Shown in pieces: positions 10,710 through 22,397 of a stretch of 64,000 bases of DNA; the first letter of the stretch is position 1, and each line of letters begins with the position of its first letter. A program made the position numbers and the translations under genes. The notes under the pieces were generated by a model, which did not search any database, was not told the DNA's origin, and saw only the letters and a program-made list of their open reading frames with translations. The stretch is from the NCBI GenBank assembly GCA_013176395.1, contig JABMLP010000001.1:1550001-1614000 (forward strand), written 5' to 3'. This DNA is from Venturia oleaginea (Eukaryota > Ascomycota > Dothideomycetes > Venturiales > Venturiaceae).

Positions 10710-11684
10710 ATGCATCTTTTGAATGAATTTGAGACCGCCCTAGCCTCAGAATACGACATCAAACGGCTTGGTGAACCTCAATACTTCCTCGGGATTCGGA
10801 TAATCAGGAACCTCAATGATCGCTCAATTGCACTCGTTCAAGATGCTTATATTGAAAAGATTTCTTCCCGATTTGGCCTAGACCATGGCAGAGATACCTG
10901 GTCACCAATGCCTGCAAGAGACCTTCCAAAGAATACGTCAAAAGCCTCTCATTCTGACGTCCTCAATTACCAGATGAAGGTAGGCTCAATTGGTTTCGCT
11001 GCATACATCACCAGGGGCGATGTTGCCAAAGCTCATTCATTGCTTTCGGAGCATCTGCAAAACCCTAGCAAAGACCATATTGACGCTGCCAATCAGTGTA
11101 TTCGCTACTTATGGACCACCAGATTCTACGGATACCAATACAGAGGTGACTGTGACGCCACTGACTACTTTGTATGTTCATCCGATGCCAGCTTTGCAGA
11201 TGACTTGGATACCAGACGTTCATCTGAAGGCTTCACCTTCTTCCTTTTCGGTGGAATCATCGATTGCAAGGCCACTAAACAAAAGACTGTCACTACCAGT
11301 TCCACGGAAGCAGAGTTACTCTCTCTAAGTTCAGCCGCACGCGAAATGATGTGGTGGAATCGATTCTTTGAAGCTATTCAGTGCAACCTCCACCAGCGCA
11401 AGGCTACCATCTTTTGCGATAATTGTCAAACCATCAGGCTTATGATGGATGACTCTCCTAAATTGCAGACCAAACTACGCCACGTCGACATTCATCGCAG
11501 TTGGCTCAAAGAGCAGGTTGCACTCGGAAATATCAATATTGAATGGCTTCCTACTAATGCAATGCCAGCAGATGGCCTCACCAAAATCCTCACGCCTCAA
11601 GCGCATTCACACTTCATCAAACTGTTCAGAATGGTGGACCTTGAGGAAGCCACCAAAGCCCTGAATGAGCCATTCAATGGTTGA
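10710..11684 (+). pseudogene. copia reverse-transcriptase C-terminus and RNase H
   Basis: A 324-codon frame, in the same frame as gag and pol but separated from them by shifted and foreign sequence. It begins in the connection region (FETALASEYDIKRLGEPQYF) and carries copia RNase H signatures: SSDASFADD (near 11180), QKTVTTSSTEAELLSL (near 11285), KLRHVDIHRSWLKE (near 11480) and ADGLTK (near 11570). It ends at TGA 11682-11684, about 200 bases before the polypurine tract. It has no start context of its own and is a remnant of the Gag-Pol frame. Confidence 0.9.
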
Positions 11685-11890
11685 ATTGCTCTCCGTCATT
11701 ACTATCATCATTGCTATTATCATGGCGCTAGCCTATTTAGGCGAATGTATAGCTTCTTTTTTGAGCCCTGTCACTCATTTGGCTATTTTTTCACTTCTTT
11801 AGCTCGGATTACTTATTTTTGTAACACCAAATCTGGCTCTATCACCAGTTCTTGGCACTTCATCTCAATGCAGAATCACTCTTTGATTCT

Positions 11891-11899
11891 GAGAGGGTG
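11891..11899 (+). other. polypurine tract
   Basis: GAGAGGGTG lies immediately before the right LTR start (TGTTGCAATATGG at 11900), the expected site of plus-strand priming. The run is broken by one T. Confidence 0.7.
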
Positions 11900-12101
11900 T
11901 GTTGCAATATGGTGGTAGCACCAACCGTTTCAAAGTCGTTTCAAACCTGTTTGTTCTCGCTCTTATTTGCTCGGTATCTCTGCGGTGTCAGAACCTACGT
12001 CAGTACACTCTCTTTGTATAGATAGCCCTCATTTTCCACTCAGTTCGAGGGTCATGCAGTCACTCATTGAATTCATACTTTGTGTTGTTCCACTTCAGAT
12101 A
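11900..12101 (+). repeat. right LTR of the copia element
   Basis: This 202-bp sequence matches the left LTR with the nested insertion removed. It starts TGTTGCAATATGGTGG and ends near TTCAGATA (or AACA at 12104). The left copy reads GATA then the primer site, so the shared part ends at 12101. Confidence 0.9.
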
Positions 12102-13108
12102 ACATCGCACTCCTTCACCGACCGCGCGGCGCAGGTTTGATAGCCTCCGACCGCAGTCACAAACCAATGCCATAAATTCACTTGCGAATGGGGAGATTCA
12201 AAGAAAACGGCGCCTTGAGTGGAGGTTAGTCTCCTACTCAAAGATGGCCCCGAGAAGTATATCGGCGTGAACTCGATGGCCGCAGGTATGTTTTATCATT
12301 CATCACCAATTTTATAACACACCTTCGAGAAGATAGTGTCAAGCTAAGCTTCTATCTGACAGGCCGAATCTGCCCTCATCGCCTGTGGGTTACAATGCAA
12401 TATTCTGGTAAGTCCATCTTCATCCTTCACGAGTTCGCGATTTTTCATCGAGTTAACATTGAAATAGTAGCAAACACTGCTGGTAGACAGAAGATTTACG
12501 GACAGAAGCAATGAAGAGCTCACGGGCGACCCAAAATCGTTGGAGGGCAGGATAATCATGAAAGATATGGGATTGAGGACAGCGCGGGACACACCGTCTC
12601 GATTGGTAAGACCAATTCATATTTTGTGATGTCTGACCGTATCGCTGATTATACCCAGCATACCAAGGACAATCCAGGAGCTTTGGCATGACTCTGGCCA
12701 GAATCTCGCGGCCATGGCAGTTCAAAGTGGCACCACAAGAATACCCACAGTCATTCCAAAATCGTCCTGAGACCTTTGCGTAGACTCTGCGCCCTGCTTC
12801 CGGCCGACCGTTGCCTTCCCTAGGTCTTGGTGCCATGGGCTCCTTATGCAGAAGATGATACCTGGAGTGTCAGCTCCGTCTGTCCCCGCGGTGGTCATGG
12901 CATAATGCATCGATTCGCAGAGACTCGCCCATTGTTCAAAGATTACCCCGAGAAGTATATTGGAATGCATCCGGATGATGCACGCCATGAACTAGGTATC
13001 ACCTTGACTCAATTGGTCGAGCTCATTGATGCAGAAGAGGACATCTTCTCCAACTCTCGCCGCAAGTTCGCCGAGAAGGAGAAGAAACAGGGAGGTCCAG
13101 GTTCCTAA
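12102..13108 (+). pseudogene. degenerate multi-exon coding remnant, unknown product
   Basis: I do not recognise a family. Several intron-like units are visible: donor GTATGT at 12286 to acceptor CTGACAG at 12361; donor GTAAGT near 12408 to ATAG near 12470; donor GTAAGA near 12605 to CCCAG near 12659. Exon readings between them are protein-like (ELTGDPKSLEGRIIMKDMG near 12510-12570), but no single frame joins all parts without stops. A motif of the form KD-x-PEKYIG occurs twice, near 12240-12265 and near 12940-12965, the second in a 93-codon open frame at 12827-13108, so part of the sequence seems duplicated. A decayed gene is the most economical reading. Confidence 0.35.
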
Positions 13109-14420
13109 TGTGAACGAATCACTCAGGCAAGAGCACCACTCACATCTAGCATGCCTCCTCCGTTCAAGATTAACGTCCCAGGAGGAGTTGACCTTAGAAA
13201 GCCCATCGGATCGCCAAGCTTGTTGCCCTGGCATGAATGAAGATTGGCCAGAATGACGGACCCTCGAACGAGAGCCACGCCAGACAGTCGACTTCGCCAG
13301 GATCCTGTCGTGGGTCCTACGCTGTTTTTAGAGCGGTTTTGGGCCAATGCAACTGCCTTTGGTCCTGCTTACAATAACAATTATTCCTCCTCTGCACCTC
13401 CACAGGCTCCTGCCACCGTAATCTGTCCACAAAACGACACAACATACAGTCAAGCTCCGGATCCAATGGTTCTTACAGCAATCGCGGCCAGTTTTGAGTA
13501 GAATGCCAAATCTAACACGCTTCCACTCCATCAATGACATCTTCACCGTCAAGAACAGCTGGCGATGGATCGATTGAGCATTCCTCGGGAGAAGCACCTA
13601 CATGACCACAACGCAAGCGTTGACCGCGACCCAAATTTCGGGCCATGAGAATTGGCAAATGTCTGAAGTGGAATGATTCAAGATTTCTGTGCAGTACTAG
13701 CTCACTCCAGACAAGGCCAAAATCTAAAACAATTGTGCCGCAGTTTGTCACATGGTCGAAAATTGCCGGCAAAAGGGCGTGAAATTGCTCTGCAAAGCTT
13801 GACTACATCGAGATTTGCGATGAACAATTGGCCGTGGCTGCCAGTGAGTCCATAGGTCAGAAACTTTTCGGCATTCCGATCAAGGCCATACAACACTCGG
13901 TAAATTATGAATCTTCGGCCAGATCGGCTCTAAGCGGACTGCTTTTCCAGGCCGAGTATCAAGCTTTTGCTTATATTTGACCGAACTCCAAGTGCTAATT
14001 TTCTTCTTTAACAGACAGCAACCAGTTTCCTATTCTCTATGTCTGGGCTTTTGCGCAAGTAGACAGGAAGCAGACAATGTCTGCTGAGGAATGTACGTAA
14101 GTTCAAACAAAATTTGCAAGCTTCAAGATTTTAAAACCTCTAGTCTGGCCGAGAAAAGTGATGATGATGATCACCATCGCTTTTCCTGGTCATCATGATT
14201 TCCATTGACTAACAAAGTTTCTAGGCTGCGTACTCGTTATGGGCGCAGGACATCTCAATTTAGGCGGCCGGGTCATGCCTTCACAAGGACCTCCCTGGCC
14301 GGCTCGCTGCTCACAATGCAGCAAGACCACCTCTCACAGCCACAGCCGGTCCCCGTCCAGGCACTGCTCGACTACATGAACCCAGACATGTGGATGAAGA
14401 AGCCTTATGATATCCCAGCA
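13109..14420. other. no confident gene; short open frames
   Basis: An 85-codon plus frame at 13244-13501 has Pro, Ser and Asn-rich sequence and ends in a stop. An 87-codon plus frame at 14205-14468 runs into the tandem duplication. Both look like decayed coding sequence. Neither matches a family I recognise. Confidence 0.4.
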
Positions 14421-14698
14421 GTCAAAACCACGTACAGCTCCCACCGAAGCTCGACTTGCGGCTCGTGACAGAACGATGGTCGATTGCCAATGTCACCTAT
14501 ACAGATAGGCCTGAGTGTGTTTGATGCTCCTCTTCCTACTTCCTTCGACAACCAGATCGTGTAGTCGAAACCACCTACAGCGCCCACTAAGGCTCGACCT
14601 ACGACTCGCCACAGAACGATGGACGATTGCCAATTTCACCTATACAGAATGGCCTGAGTGTGCTTAACGCTCCTCTTCCTGTTTCCTTCGACAGCCAG
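14421..14698 (+). repeat. imperfect tandem duplication, 135-bp units
   Basis: Copy 1 (14421-14555) and copy 2 (14564-14698) are each 135 bp and align end to end without gaps, separated by 8 bases. They share ACAGAACGATGG and CCTATACAGA, among other blocks. Copy 2 is in an open frame (14627 onward), while copy 1 is broken by stops in that phase. A local duplication inside a former coding region fits best. Confidence 0.85.
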
Positions 14699-15190
14699 GG
14701 CGTTTCACACATTGCAGGAAACGGTCTATTTGTAGCCTCGGTCCCATTCAGATTTTGTCTTGACATGTCAATGCCTTCCTCATCTCCGATGCGACCCATG
14801 GAATCTCCGGCATTACACAAGAGGGAACCTGTTCTCCCTTCAGTCCACAAAGAGAAGGGTTACTACAATGAAGCATCTGCGCACAGCTGGTTCGCGAAGG
14901 TCAGCAACGATAAAAGGGCAATCGCCGCATCTGAAGATTCGCCAAAGCGAGCTGGGCTATTTAGCAGGTTAGATTGCTTTTTGTTATCGCAGATAAGCAG
15001 ACAAACCACTCCACTCACTGAGAGCGGCTATGCATCACCAAACACACACTCCATGAAGAAGAGCATCTGGAACTCCTCTGAACCTTCAATCGACTGGGAA
15101 TACTCGGGCATCATTTCTCAAACCTTCCTCACATCTCCAATCTCGAACCATTGCAGAATTTTTGTTCCGATCTCAAGCCCAACGATCTAG
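14627..15190 (+). pseudogene. 187-codon open frame, probably a fragment of a decayed gene
   Basis: The reading is Ser and Pro-rich and protein-like at its start (SPIQNGLSVLNAPLPVSFD) and again near its middle (EASAHSWFAKVSNDKRAIA). The part resembles low-complexity regions of fungal regulatory proteins, but I cannot name a family. The ATG lies inside the second copy of the tandem duplication, so it is unlikely to be the original start. No intron is needed. It may be untranslated. Confidence 0.3.
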
Positions 15191-17040
15191 TGCTACAACG
15201 CGGATGACTTCTCTTACTCTGAGTTCTGCATACCTCCACGCGCTCCCGTCATCTCTCAGTCCCATCTCGCCACTCCTCCAAGGTCTCCACCTTGGAGCTT
15301 TACAAGCCCCAATACAGCCCCCGGGCCGCTACGGGGACGTCTTTGACGAATCATTTGCCATACTTGTCTTCATCGTTGTCTTCCTGGTTGATCTATTTGT
15401 AGTGTTGTGCTGTCCTTTGTATAGATCTTTGGGCCTTGGAATAGATTGCGAAGCGGTTGGGGTAGTTGAGTTTGAGGCGAGTTTGACGTCATGAACAGGC
15501 AAGGAGTACAGAATGGTAGTTCAGTTTCGGCAAGTTTTCGCGCTCAAGGACGTGGACAAAGAGGGCTGCTTGTAAATATTTGTACTGCGCCAATCTCCAC
15601 TGATTCTCCCATTCTCGATTGTTTTTAACCTGATTGCTCAAAATTACTTTGTCGTGAATAGACCAATTGACGTTTCTAATTTTTTTGTTCTGGCTGTGTC
15701 GCGTATCCAGGGCGGAAGAGTCAGCAGCAATCAGGGCTTGTTCGAGAAAGTTTTTTTTGGGCGTAGATTTGCTGGAATTTGACGGCTAAATTTAACAAAT
15801 GCAGTAAAGGCAACGGTGTTCGGAAATGATTTGTTCGTGTAGAGAATGCTGTCAGTTTTAGACGTATTCTAGCGGTCCAGGATCCGGGGTTTGCAAACAA
15901 TGCATGAAATATTCGATGGATTGCGTGTCGCCTGCCGGAGAGGATGGACACGATCCAAGACTTCAAAGGGTGCATTGTGGCGATGACGATGATGGACCAA
16001 TTCGTGGCCGTGGAGGTCACAAGATCGATTCACTGGACACAGCTGCGTTTTCATTGAGCCAGTATATCTTTCAACATTATCTCGTCGGCAAGCAAAGGTG
16101 TATTCGCCTCGACAAGGGCAATTTACGGTCGCAATGACTATGGATGCGTCTTCTGCTTCATGGAGTTTGATGACACCGGTGTCCGATTCCTGAGCCGTGT
16201 CGGATTTTTCTTCACTCTAGAGTCAGCACTGTTGGTGGGAGTATACATTGAAGTTGCCCTTCTCGACACAGTACAGCATCTCATTCCGAAACAAGTGGAG
16301 ACTTGTTGTTGCTCGCAAGTGTGCTCGTCACATAGAAGAGGAGTTTCAAGAATCGAGGTTACCATTATGTATGACGGAAGATCTGGATGCTTTTAGTGTC
16401 TAAACAAGTTTCTTGTTCTTCGTCCCTAGTTGGAAAATAGATGCTAGCATCAAGCAGTCCAAATCGTTGCCGTGAGCGAGCGACCCAGATTTGATAAGAA
16501 GCAAAGATTCTAGGTCCCTAGTGATTCGGCACGCATCACGATAGAATCCGCGCTCTGTTCATTGTTGCAGTTGTTCTTTGACCACTTGAGGGGATGTTAG
16601 CGGGTCGAGTCCCTACTTTGGGGAGGACAAATTCCCGGAAAAACCAATGACGCGTCCTAGCTCTTTTATCACATATTAAACTCTCGCCTTCGGACGGAGA
16701 CTATCTTTTCCGTGCCATGATTTATGGCCGGATGCTGGAGTAAATGTTCGACGTGGTGGTACTGCAACTGCGAGATGGCGCGTATACCTGAGTCTGGCCA
16801 GCAAATTGGGTGCTCGATGCCTAAGAGCTGCTACACCGGCGTAAAGCGGGCAGAACATCGTGTTACAGATCACCTCAAGGCTGAAGAGCAGGAAGGCAGG
16901 ACTCGCAAAGAATGGTTGGATGATAAGAAGTTATTGGTGCGACGGAGTCAGTCCTAAAGGAGAATAGTACGTGCAGGAGTCACGTGATATCACCACAGTT
17001 CCCACAGGTCTTGGCAAGGCTCACAGGTGTGGGAAGTACA
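15191..17040. other. no supportable gene
   Basis: Short frames at 15904-16137 and 16160-16396 have no recognisable motif. The sequence from about 16970 (GTCACGTGAT near 16979, then ACAGGTGTGGGAAGT) leads into the repeat set that follows. I see no transposase motif. Confidence 0.5.
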
Positions 17041-17520
17041 GTTATGGCAGTGGCAAGAGTAGGTGCGCGATATAGCAAGCAGGGAGAGCGACTGGCAGCA
17101 GATAGGCTCCGACTATAAGACGACAGGTCTACAACACAATCGGTGCGACACGATACGGCAGCTGCTAGAGAACCTCATCTACTATCGTCTCCGCAAACCG
17201 TCCTGCTGTAAGCTGATGTCCAGAGCCTTGAGCCTCTCCCCAAACTGTTGCGTCCCAGTTATGGCATTGGCAAGAGTAGGTGCGCAACACAGTAAGCAGT
17301 AAGGACGTATAGAAGGAGCTTATTGGCGGCAAATCCCCTCCCTACAAGCCAGCAGACGTAGCCTTGAGCCTCTCCCCAGACTGTTGCGTCCCAGTTATGG
17401 CATTGGCAAGAGTAGGAGCGCGATATAGCAAGTAGGGAGAGCGACTAGCAGCAGATAGGCTCCGACTATAAGACGGCAGGTCTATAGCACGATCGGCGCC
17501 ATACAATACGGCAGCTACCA
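17041..17520 (+). repeat. set of short direct repeats
   Basis: A unit starting GTTATGGCA and containing GGCAAGAGTAGG, GCGATATAGCAAG and CAGATAGGCTCCGACTATAA occurs at about 17041-17165 and again at about 17394-17520. A partial third copy starts at 17258. A second unit starting GCCTTGAGCCTCTCCCCA and reading through GTTGCGTCCCAG occurs at 17225 and 17361. The interleaved pattern suggests a non-coding mobile-element remnant or a local duplication series. Confidence 0.8.
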
Positions 17521-18016
17521 GACAGCCTCGTCCACGGGCATACCCGGAGTATCACACCCAAGCAGCGAAATCACGACTACGATGGTTACTATTGTCTCCA
17601 GCATCACACAACCAAATACACCGCCGCATAGGAATCTGGTGCAAGGCAACTTTCACAAGCAGAAACATACTTAGGGAACCCATTGGCCTTGAGGGATAAG
17701 GCGAAACAGATAGACAAGCTGAGCATTAGAGGGAGACTGTAGGTAGAAGGATAGCGAAACACGAGGCATTGCCTCTTGAGTCTACATAGCACAGATATAC
17801 TAGCAGAATAACCAGTATCTACAAGAGCCAGCGGGCATTTGGAGATACTGGTTAAGGGAAAAGAGGGAGGACGGAGGGGACAGCTGGTCTTGTTTCAGTG
17901 AACGGGGCGAAGTGGGGCGCGGTGGATTATATAATCTATCACGTGTCGGCTGTCTGATGAAGTCCTCCTAACCGGACATAGCTGCGTGATTAAGCGGCTG
18001 CAACCGAGTAGGATAA

Positions 18017-18036
18017 AATCAATCAATCAATCAATC
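18017..18036 (+). repeat. AATC microsatellite, five units
   Basis: Five perfect tandem copies of AATC. A G-rich stretch (GGTGTGGGAAGTGTGGGAAAAGG) follows immediately and resembles the ACAGGTGTGGGAAGT sequence near 17025-17040. Confidence 0.9.
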
Positions 18037-20212
18037 AGGTGTGGGAAGTGTGGGAAAAGGCCAGGAGTTGTGGGAATACAACTTGGCACCCAGATCCAGA
18101 ACGGTATACAGGGAGGACATTGGACGGACTTTCCTTTCCCTCTTCGTGGTTATCTCATGTTATGTTTCTCACATAGGAGCTTCTTCAACCTACTACAGTA
18201 ACGACCTTTTACTAAGATACAATCAAGCACAAGTCATATGCATACGAAACAAGCCCACCCACAACCTTCATAATAACCGACAAGCGTTCAGGATTGATCT
18301 GAGGATCAAATCGGTTAGACGACAATTGAATTGGAGATACATCGGACGGCTGGGATCTAGTGAGCCTCCAAAGAACCTGAGCAAGGGAAGGTACTTAAGG
18401 TAAGTACTTCCAGACTGATATTGCCCTTACCCCAAACCCGCGAACCAGAACAAGAGAAAACAGGTGTCAAGAAGGTCTTGACATAATCAACTGTGTTGAG
18501 AAACGAGTTCCCTGTAACACATCGGTAAGGCAGAAGCGATACATGTCCACCGAGGTCAAGCTTTGCGCCTGTGGGAAGATGCAGATATCATTGCCTGAAC
18601 CCTTCCCCTTCCAAATCATTACCCAACGTCGCAGCAGCCCAGCTTGACAACTCATACTCAATTCGGCTATACCCGTTACGGATGGCAGCCAAGTTCGCAC
18701 AACCCATTTTGCCCTTAAGTACATGTCTCTGCGGTAAAATGTCAGCACTGTTGGAGGTTGCCTTTTCATGAATGCGATCTTTCCTTCCTCCTCTTTTTGT
18801 CCCGATCTCTTTCTCCGACTTCTTGGATGTTCCCCTAGTATTCTGGCTCACTCCTCATCAGTCCTCGCCATCTCATATCCATGGTGGGGATTGGACTCAA
18901 CGTTATTGTTGGTTCGGCTGTGTACACGTGTATGAAATGATAACAAAATAACTATGAAATAACTATGAAAAGATATGTCTCTGTATTGATGTCTCTGATT
19001 GTTGTTGTATGTCTTGTGAACTATCAACGGTATCCTCAAGACGTATAGATTGCACAACCGCTGTCGTGCCAAGGATACAACAGTTATCTTGGAGGCTATA
19101 CTCCCTCTGGCACTTAAAATACCGCTCCTCACATGCGACATAATTTACAGGTAATTACGTTGCTGCATGTTTCCAACGACAAGAAATTTACTCTCCAAAG
19201 CCGCAGAGAAGAAACTCTGGCCCCACTCGTCGGCGAGAGTGAGGACTGGACCGTCCGAGCAGAAATGACTGGTAAGACTATAAGAATTCGGCCCTATTTT
19301 GTATTCAGACTTCCCATACAAATCAGGCACGTCAGGCGCCATCGACAGGTGGGGGTAGAGTGATAGGGAAGTCTACTGACATTGAAAGTGTATTTGTGAT
19401 GGCTGAAATGATAGAAGGAAGATGCGGCTTCATCATTGGAGACCATGTCGTTGGACGTAAACACAGTAAAGGCGACCCATCATACTCCCTTGTTCTAACA
19501 CACATTCTAGAATGCGATCAACCACACTCCTGATAGGACATGAGTTCTTCCTTCTTTTCATTTTCTATGGTCTACAGCCTGGAATAGGAAAAGCTCCACC
19601 ACCTGTGATCTATCTCCTGCCATCAAGGGAGTTTCTAGCGGCACAAAACTCTAGTTGTGTACGAGGAGTATCGATCCACGATCATCTACTGAGATATGAG
19701 GTGAAATGAGCGGGAGAATAATCGCCCGGAACGATTCGATAGTTTTCCGGTCCTATTGTTGTTAGCTAAGGGTATGAATCATATTTGGCTTCTAACTAAC
19801 GCGGACTTCTATTTGTTTAATTTTAATATTTTTTTAGGTTACGATCTATATTTCATGGGGCGGCTAAGACTACCCGACTTAATAGTACCTCCTAGGAAAT
19901 ACCGATCCCAATATACTTACCTCTAGCAAAATTCAACAACTCAGCCGTCAGCCCATGCCACAAGAAAATCACAGGCACATAGACGCCGGCAGCAAAATAC
20001 ATGTTCAAAGAAGCAATGTTGCATTCAATGTAGGACTGAAATCTGCCTACCAAAACGTGGTAAGAAGCAGTCAATCCACACTCCTATATCAAAGCAGTCA
20101 AAAAGTGGATATCAAAAAAGCCCATCAGAAGAACTCGTGTCTAGCAATACCCATACAGAAAAGCTGCCCACACCAAGAATCCCTCACTCATTCGCCTCAT
20201 GCTCACTCAAAC
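18037..20212. other. no supportable gene
   Basis: Many short frames on both strands and no recognisable motif or consistent exon series. The last part (about 19900-20212) is likely the 3' side of the downstream minus-strand gene. Confidence 0.5.
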
Positions 20213-21148
20213 TCACAGCATAGCCACGACGGCGCCGAAGGCACCAATGGCGACACCCGCGGCCTTCATGACTGCGTGCGTTTGTGCAGCAGCTTGAGAG
20301 GACTCTGTAGCAGCACTGCTAGAACCGGATGAAGCAGAAGATGCACGAGTGGTTGAGCTAGTCGAAGAAGCGGAAGCAATGGAAGCAGTGGAAGAGCGAG
20401 CAGTGCCTGTGCTGGAGCCGGAAGATGCTGTCACAATAGATGCTGTTAAGCGTTAGCAACCAGTTTTCGTATACTCAAAGATCCGGCAGTCACTCACAAC
20501 CTGACGCAACAGCGACGTTGTTAACGACGCTCGAGGCAATTGCAATATCCATGCTCAAAACACTGTTGTAGAATGAAGCCGCGCCGCTCGGGAGTTGGTT
20601 GATGACCGATGACGCCTGAGCGATACCGCCGGATTGGCCAGGGTTGACTGAAGCCAACGCGCCTGCGGCGGAGGTGAAGGCGGCAAGGGCAGAGGTATCA
20701 GAGACGAGGCCTACAATGAGGCTGGTGAAAGCAGGATCGGCGGTGAGATTCTCGAGATACGCTTCGTTTGCTGAAGCGTAGGCGGTCATCTGTGATAGGC
20801 AATATTTGTCAGCGAGATTGTTCAAGCAGTATAGGGAGAAAGAGCGCCAACGAGTTGCGACAGCAGATTGGTGACAACGGGCGGCGTCAAAAGTGGCTCT
20901 GATGTGATATCCGATCTGAGCTCCTTGGCAGAATAACTGGAAACCGAGTGCGTCTCCTGTCTGGCAGCAAGGTCCGCGATGATAGTGGATTGGCCAAAAG
21001 ACGGAGAGAATGGAGAAAAAGAAGCAGTAGAAGCTTGGGGTACACTAACTTGAGCTGGGGAGAGGCTTGTGACGGTGAGAGGGTCAATGGCAGGGATGGC
21101 AGAAGCCAGAACGGCCAAAGAGACGAGGATGATGGATGAGTATTGCAT
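20213..21148 (-). CDS. secreted Ser/Ala-rich protein with probable GPI anchor
   Basis: Three exons fit in phase: 21148-20852, 20789-20498 and 20442-20213, giving about 272 residues. The introns have CTGAC and CTAAC branch sites, the second with a GTGAGT donor; the first donor (GTTGGC) is weak. The N-terminus MQYSSIILVSLAVLASAIPA is a typical signal peptide. The middle (TAYASANEAYLENLTADPAF, later LPSGAASFYNSVLSMDIAIA) resembles the helical part of fungal secreted GPI-type proteins, with one Cys near its end. A Ser/Thr/Ala-rich stalk follows and the protein ends in a short hydrophobic tail (AGVAIGAFGAVVAML), as GPI-anchored proteins do. It probably sits at the plasma membrane or wall. The exact family (HsbA-like or another) is not certain. 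Confidence 0.78.
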
Positions 21149-22397
21149 TTTGAGTAATTATTGGTGGTGTATGGATGGAATTGCGTGGTGTATCAAGATG
21201 CTGTATAAGTTGTTGAAGGAGTGAGAAAGGAAGCAGAGAACTTGATGATGGTGGATGGAATGGAAGCAGTTGCAATTCAGACAGAGAGCGGAAGGTGTCG
21301 TCCTTAAGACTCAGGCAGCACTGGAATGCATGCGACTGTCGGACTCGGTGCTGATGCCCGGCACGCATACTCCCTTCATGGTCAAGCGTTCACAAGCGAG
21401 TCGTGCGATTGTGAGGGCTGATTGGCGATGAGGTCGGTTCGTGATGCCAAGGGGGGATGTTAGTACGGTCCACTAAATGTCCCTGGTCCTGAATTACTGC
21501 AGGTGCGTCCTGAAACATGATGGATGGTTGAATTGCTTTGTTCCGGTGTGAAGAGCGAAGCTGACAACAGGAGACACTGACAGGCTGCTGAAGTCATGGC
21601 TGTCAGTCTGTCAGATGGTTGAAGAAAATAGATCAGAGGCAGAGACGCGCTCGGCGAGAAACTATTTTTGGATCGAGGCACGACTCAGCCTCACCATTCA
21701 GGGGTAATGCACCGAGTCATGCCCACTGTACATGTACTTTGATATCCGGCAAATTACTGTACTACCATTCTGGACCGTACTTTCAGTGTCGCTAGAGTCA
21801 GGATGCGAGATAGCTGCAAGGGTGTCTCCTAAACGGGCGAATCGCAGGCACAATAGACTCAGAGGGGCACGGAGGGTGCTTTTCTTATCCCCACGAAGCA
21901 AATGTCTCTCGTTATTGCTCCGACTCACGAGAATAAATTTCATGATCCATCCTGATACTTGATGTCTCCTAGTACCGGAGCAAACAATCTAACGTGCAAT
22001 TGGGCTACGCTACGTCTGCAAGAGGGTCTAGTGTGTTTCACTGCAACTTGGTGTTGTTGACGAGATGCTGAAGGTCTTGATTATCTCGCTCACCAAATAT
22101 CCGGTTCAGATTAAAGTCCATCATTATGAGATGGATATCGATGATTTTCTGGTTGAAATGTTGCCAGAAAACTATCGATATCGATCCCAGATTGAGCATG
22201 ATGAATCGCTTTTGGCTAGGTGGAAGAAGAATGGTCAAGGCATCCCCCAGGGGAAGTTCCTATTTGATTGGGGCCGAAGATCGACGTAGGGGTCCAGCGG
22301 GTGTTGCTGGGCAAAAATTGAAGACAACAACAGTCAACAAGGCTGTGCTCACGCTATACAATCTCATCGCGCAACCCTCAATCCTATCGCAACTATC
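21149..22397. other. intergenic, divergent promoter region
   Basis: This lies between the minus-strand GPI-type gene and the plus-strand chitin synthase, which start away from each other, so both promoters should be here. Short frames (for example 22065-22289) have no recognisable motif. Confidence 0.6.

Larger units (their letters stand above)
6364..12101 (+). mobile_element. defective Ty1/copia-type LTR retrotransposon
   Basis: The element runs from the left LTR (TGTTGGAATATGG at 6364) to the end of the right LTR near 12101. It is flanked by a near-perfect 5-bp target duplication, ACATT (6359-6363) and ACATC (12102-12106). The domain order is gag, zinc knuckle, protease, integrase, reverse transcriptase, RNase H. 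Integrase before reverse transcriptase is the copia order. Lesions are an in-frame TGA after gag, a frameshift with loss of much of the reverse-transcriptase core near 10400, and unrelated sequence around 10545-10690. The right end is uncertain by about three bases: GATA|ACA at 12101-12104 could extend the LTR to AACA. The element should be non-autonomous. Confidence 0.93.

Noticed and set aside
16590..16625. GGGTCGAGTCCC resembling a tRNA T-arm
   Set aside because: The five-base T stem does not pair properly and no D-arm, anticodon arm or acceptor stem can be drawn upstream.
16979..17960. CACGTG-containing sequences at about 16980 and 17940 as transposon ends
   Set aside because: The shared core is only CACGTG plus a few bases, with no longer terminal inverted repeat and no target duplication.
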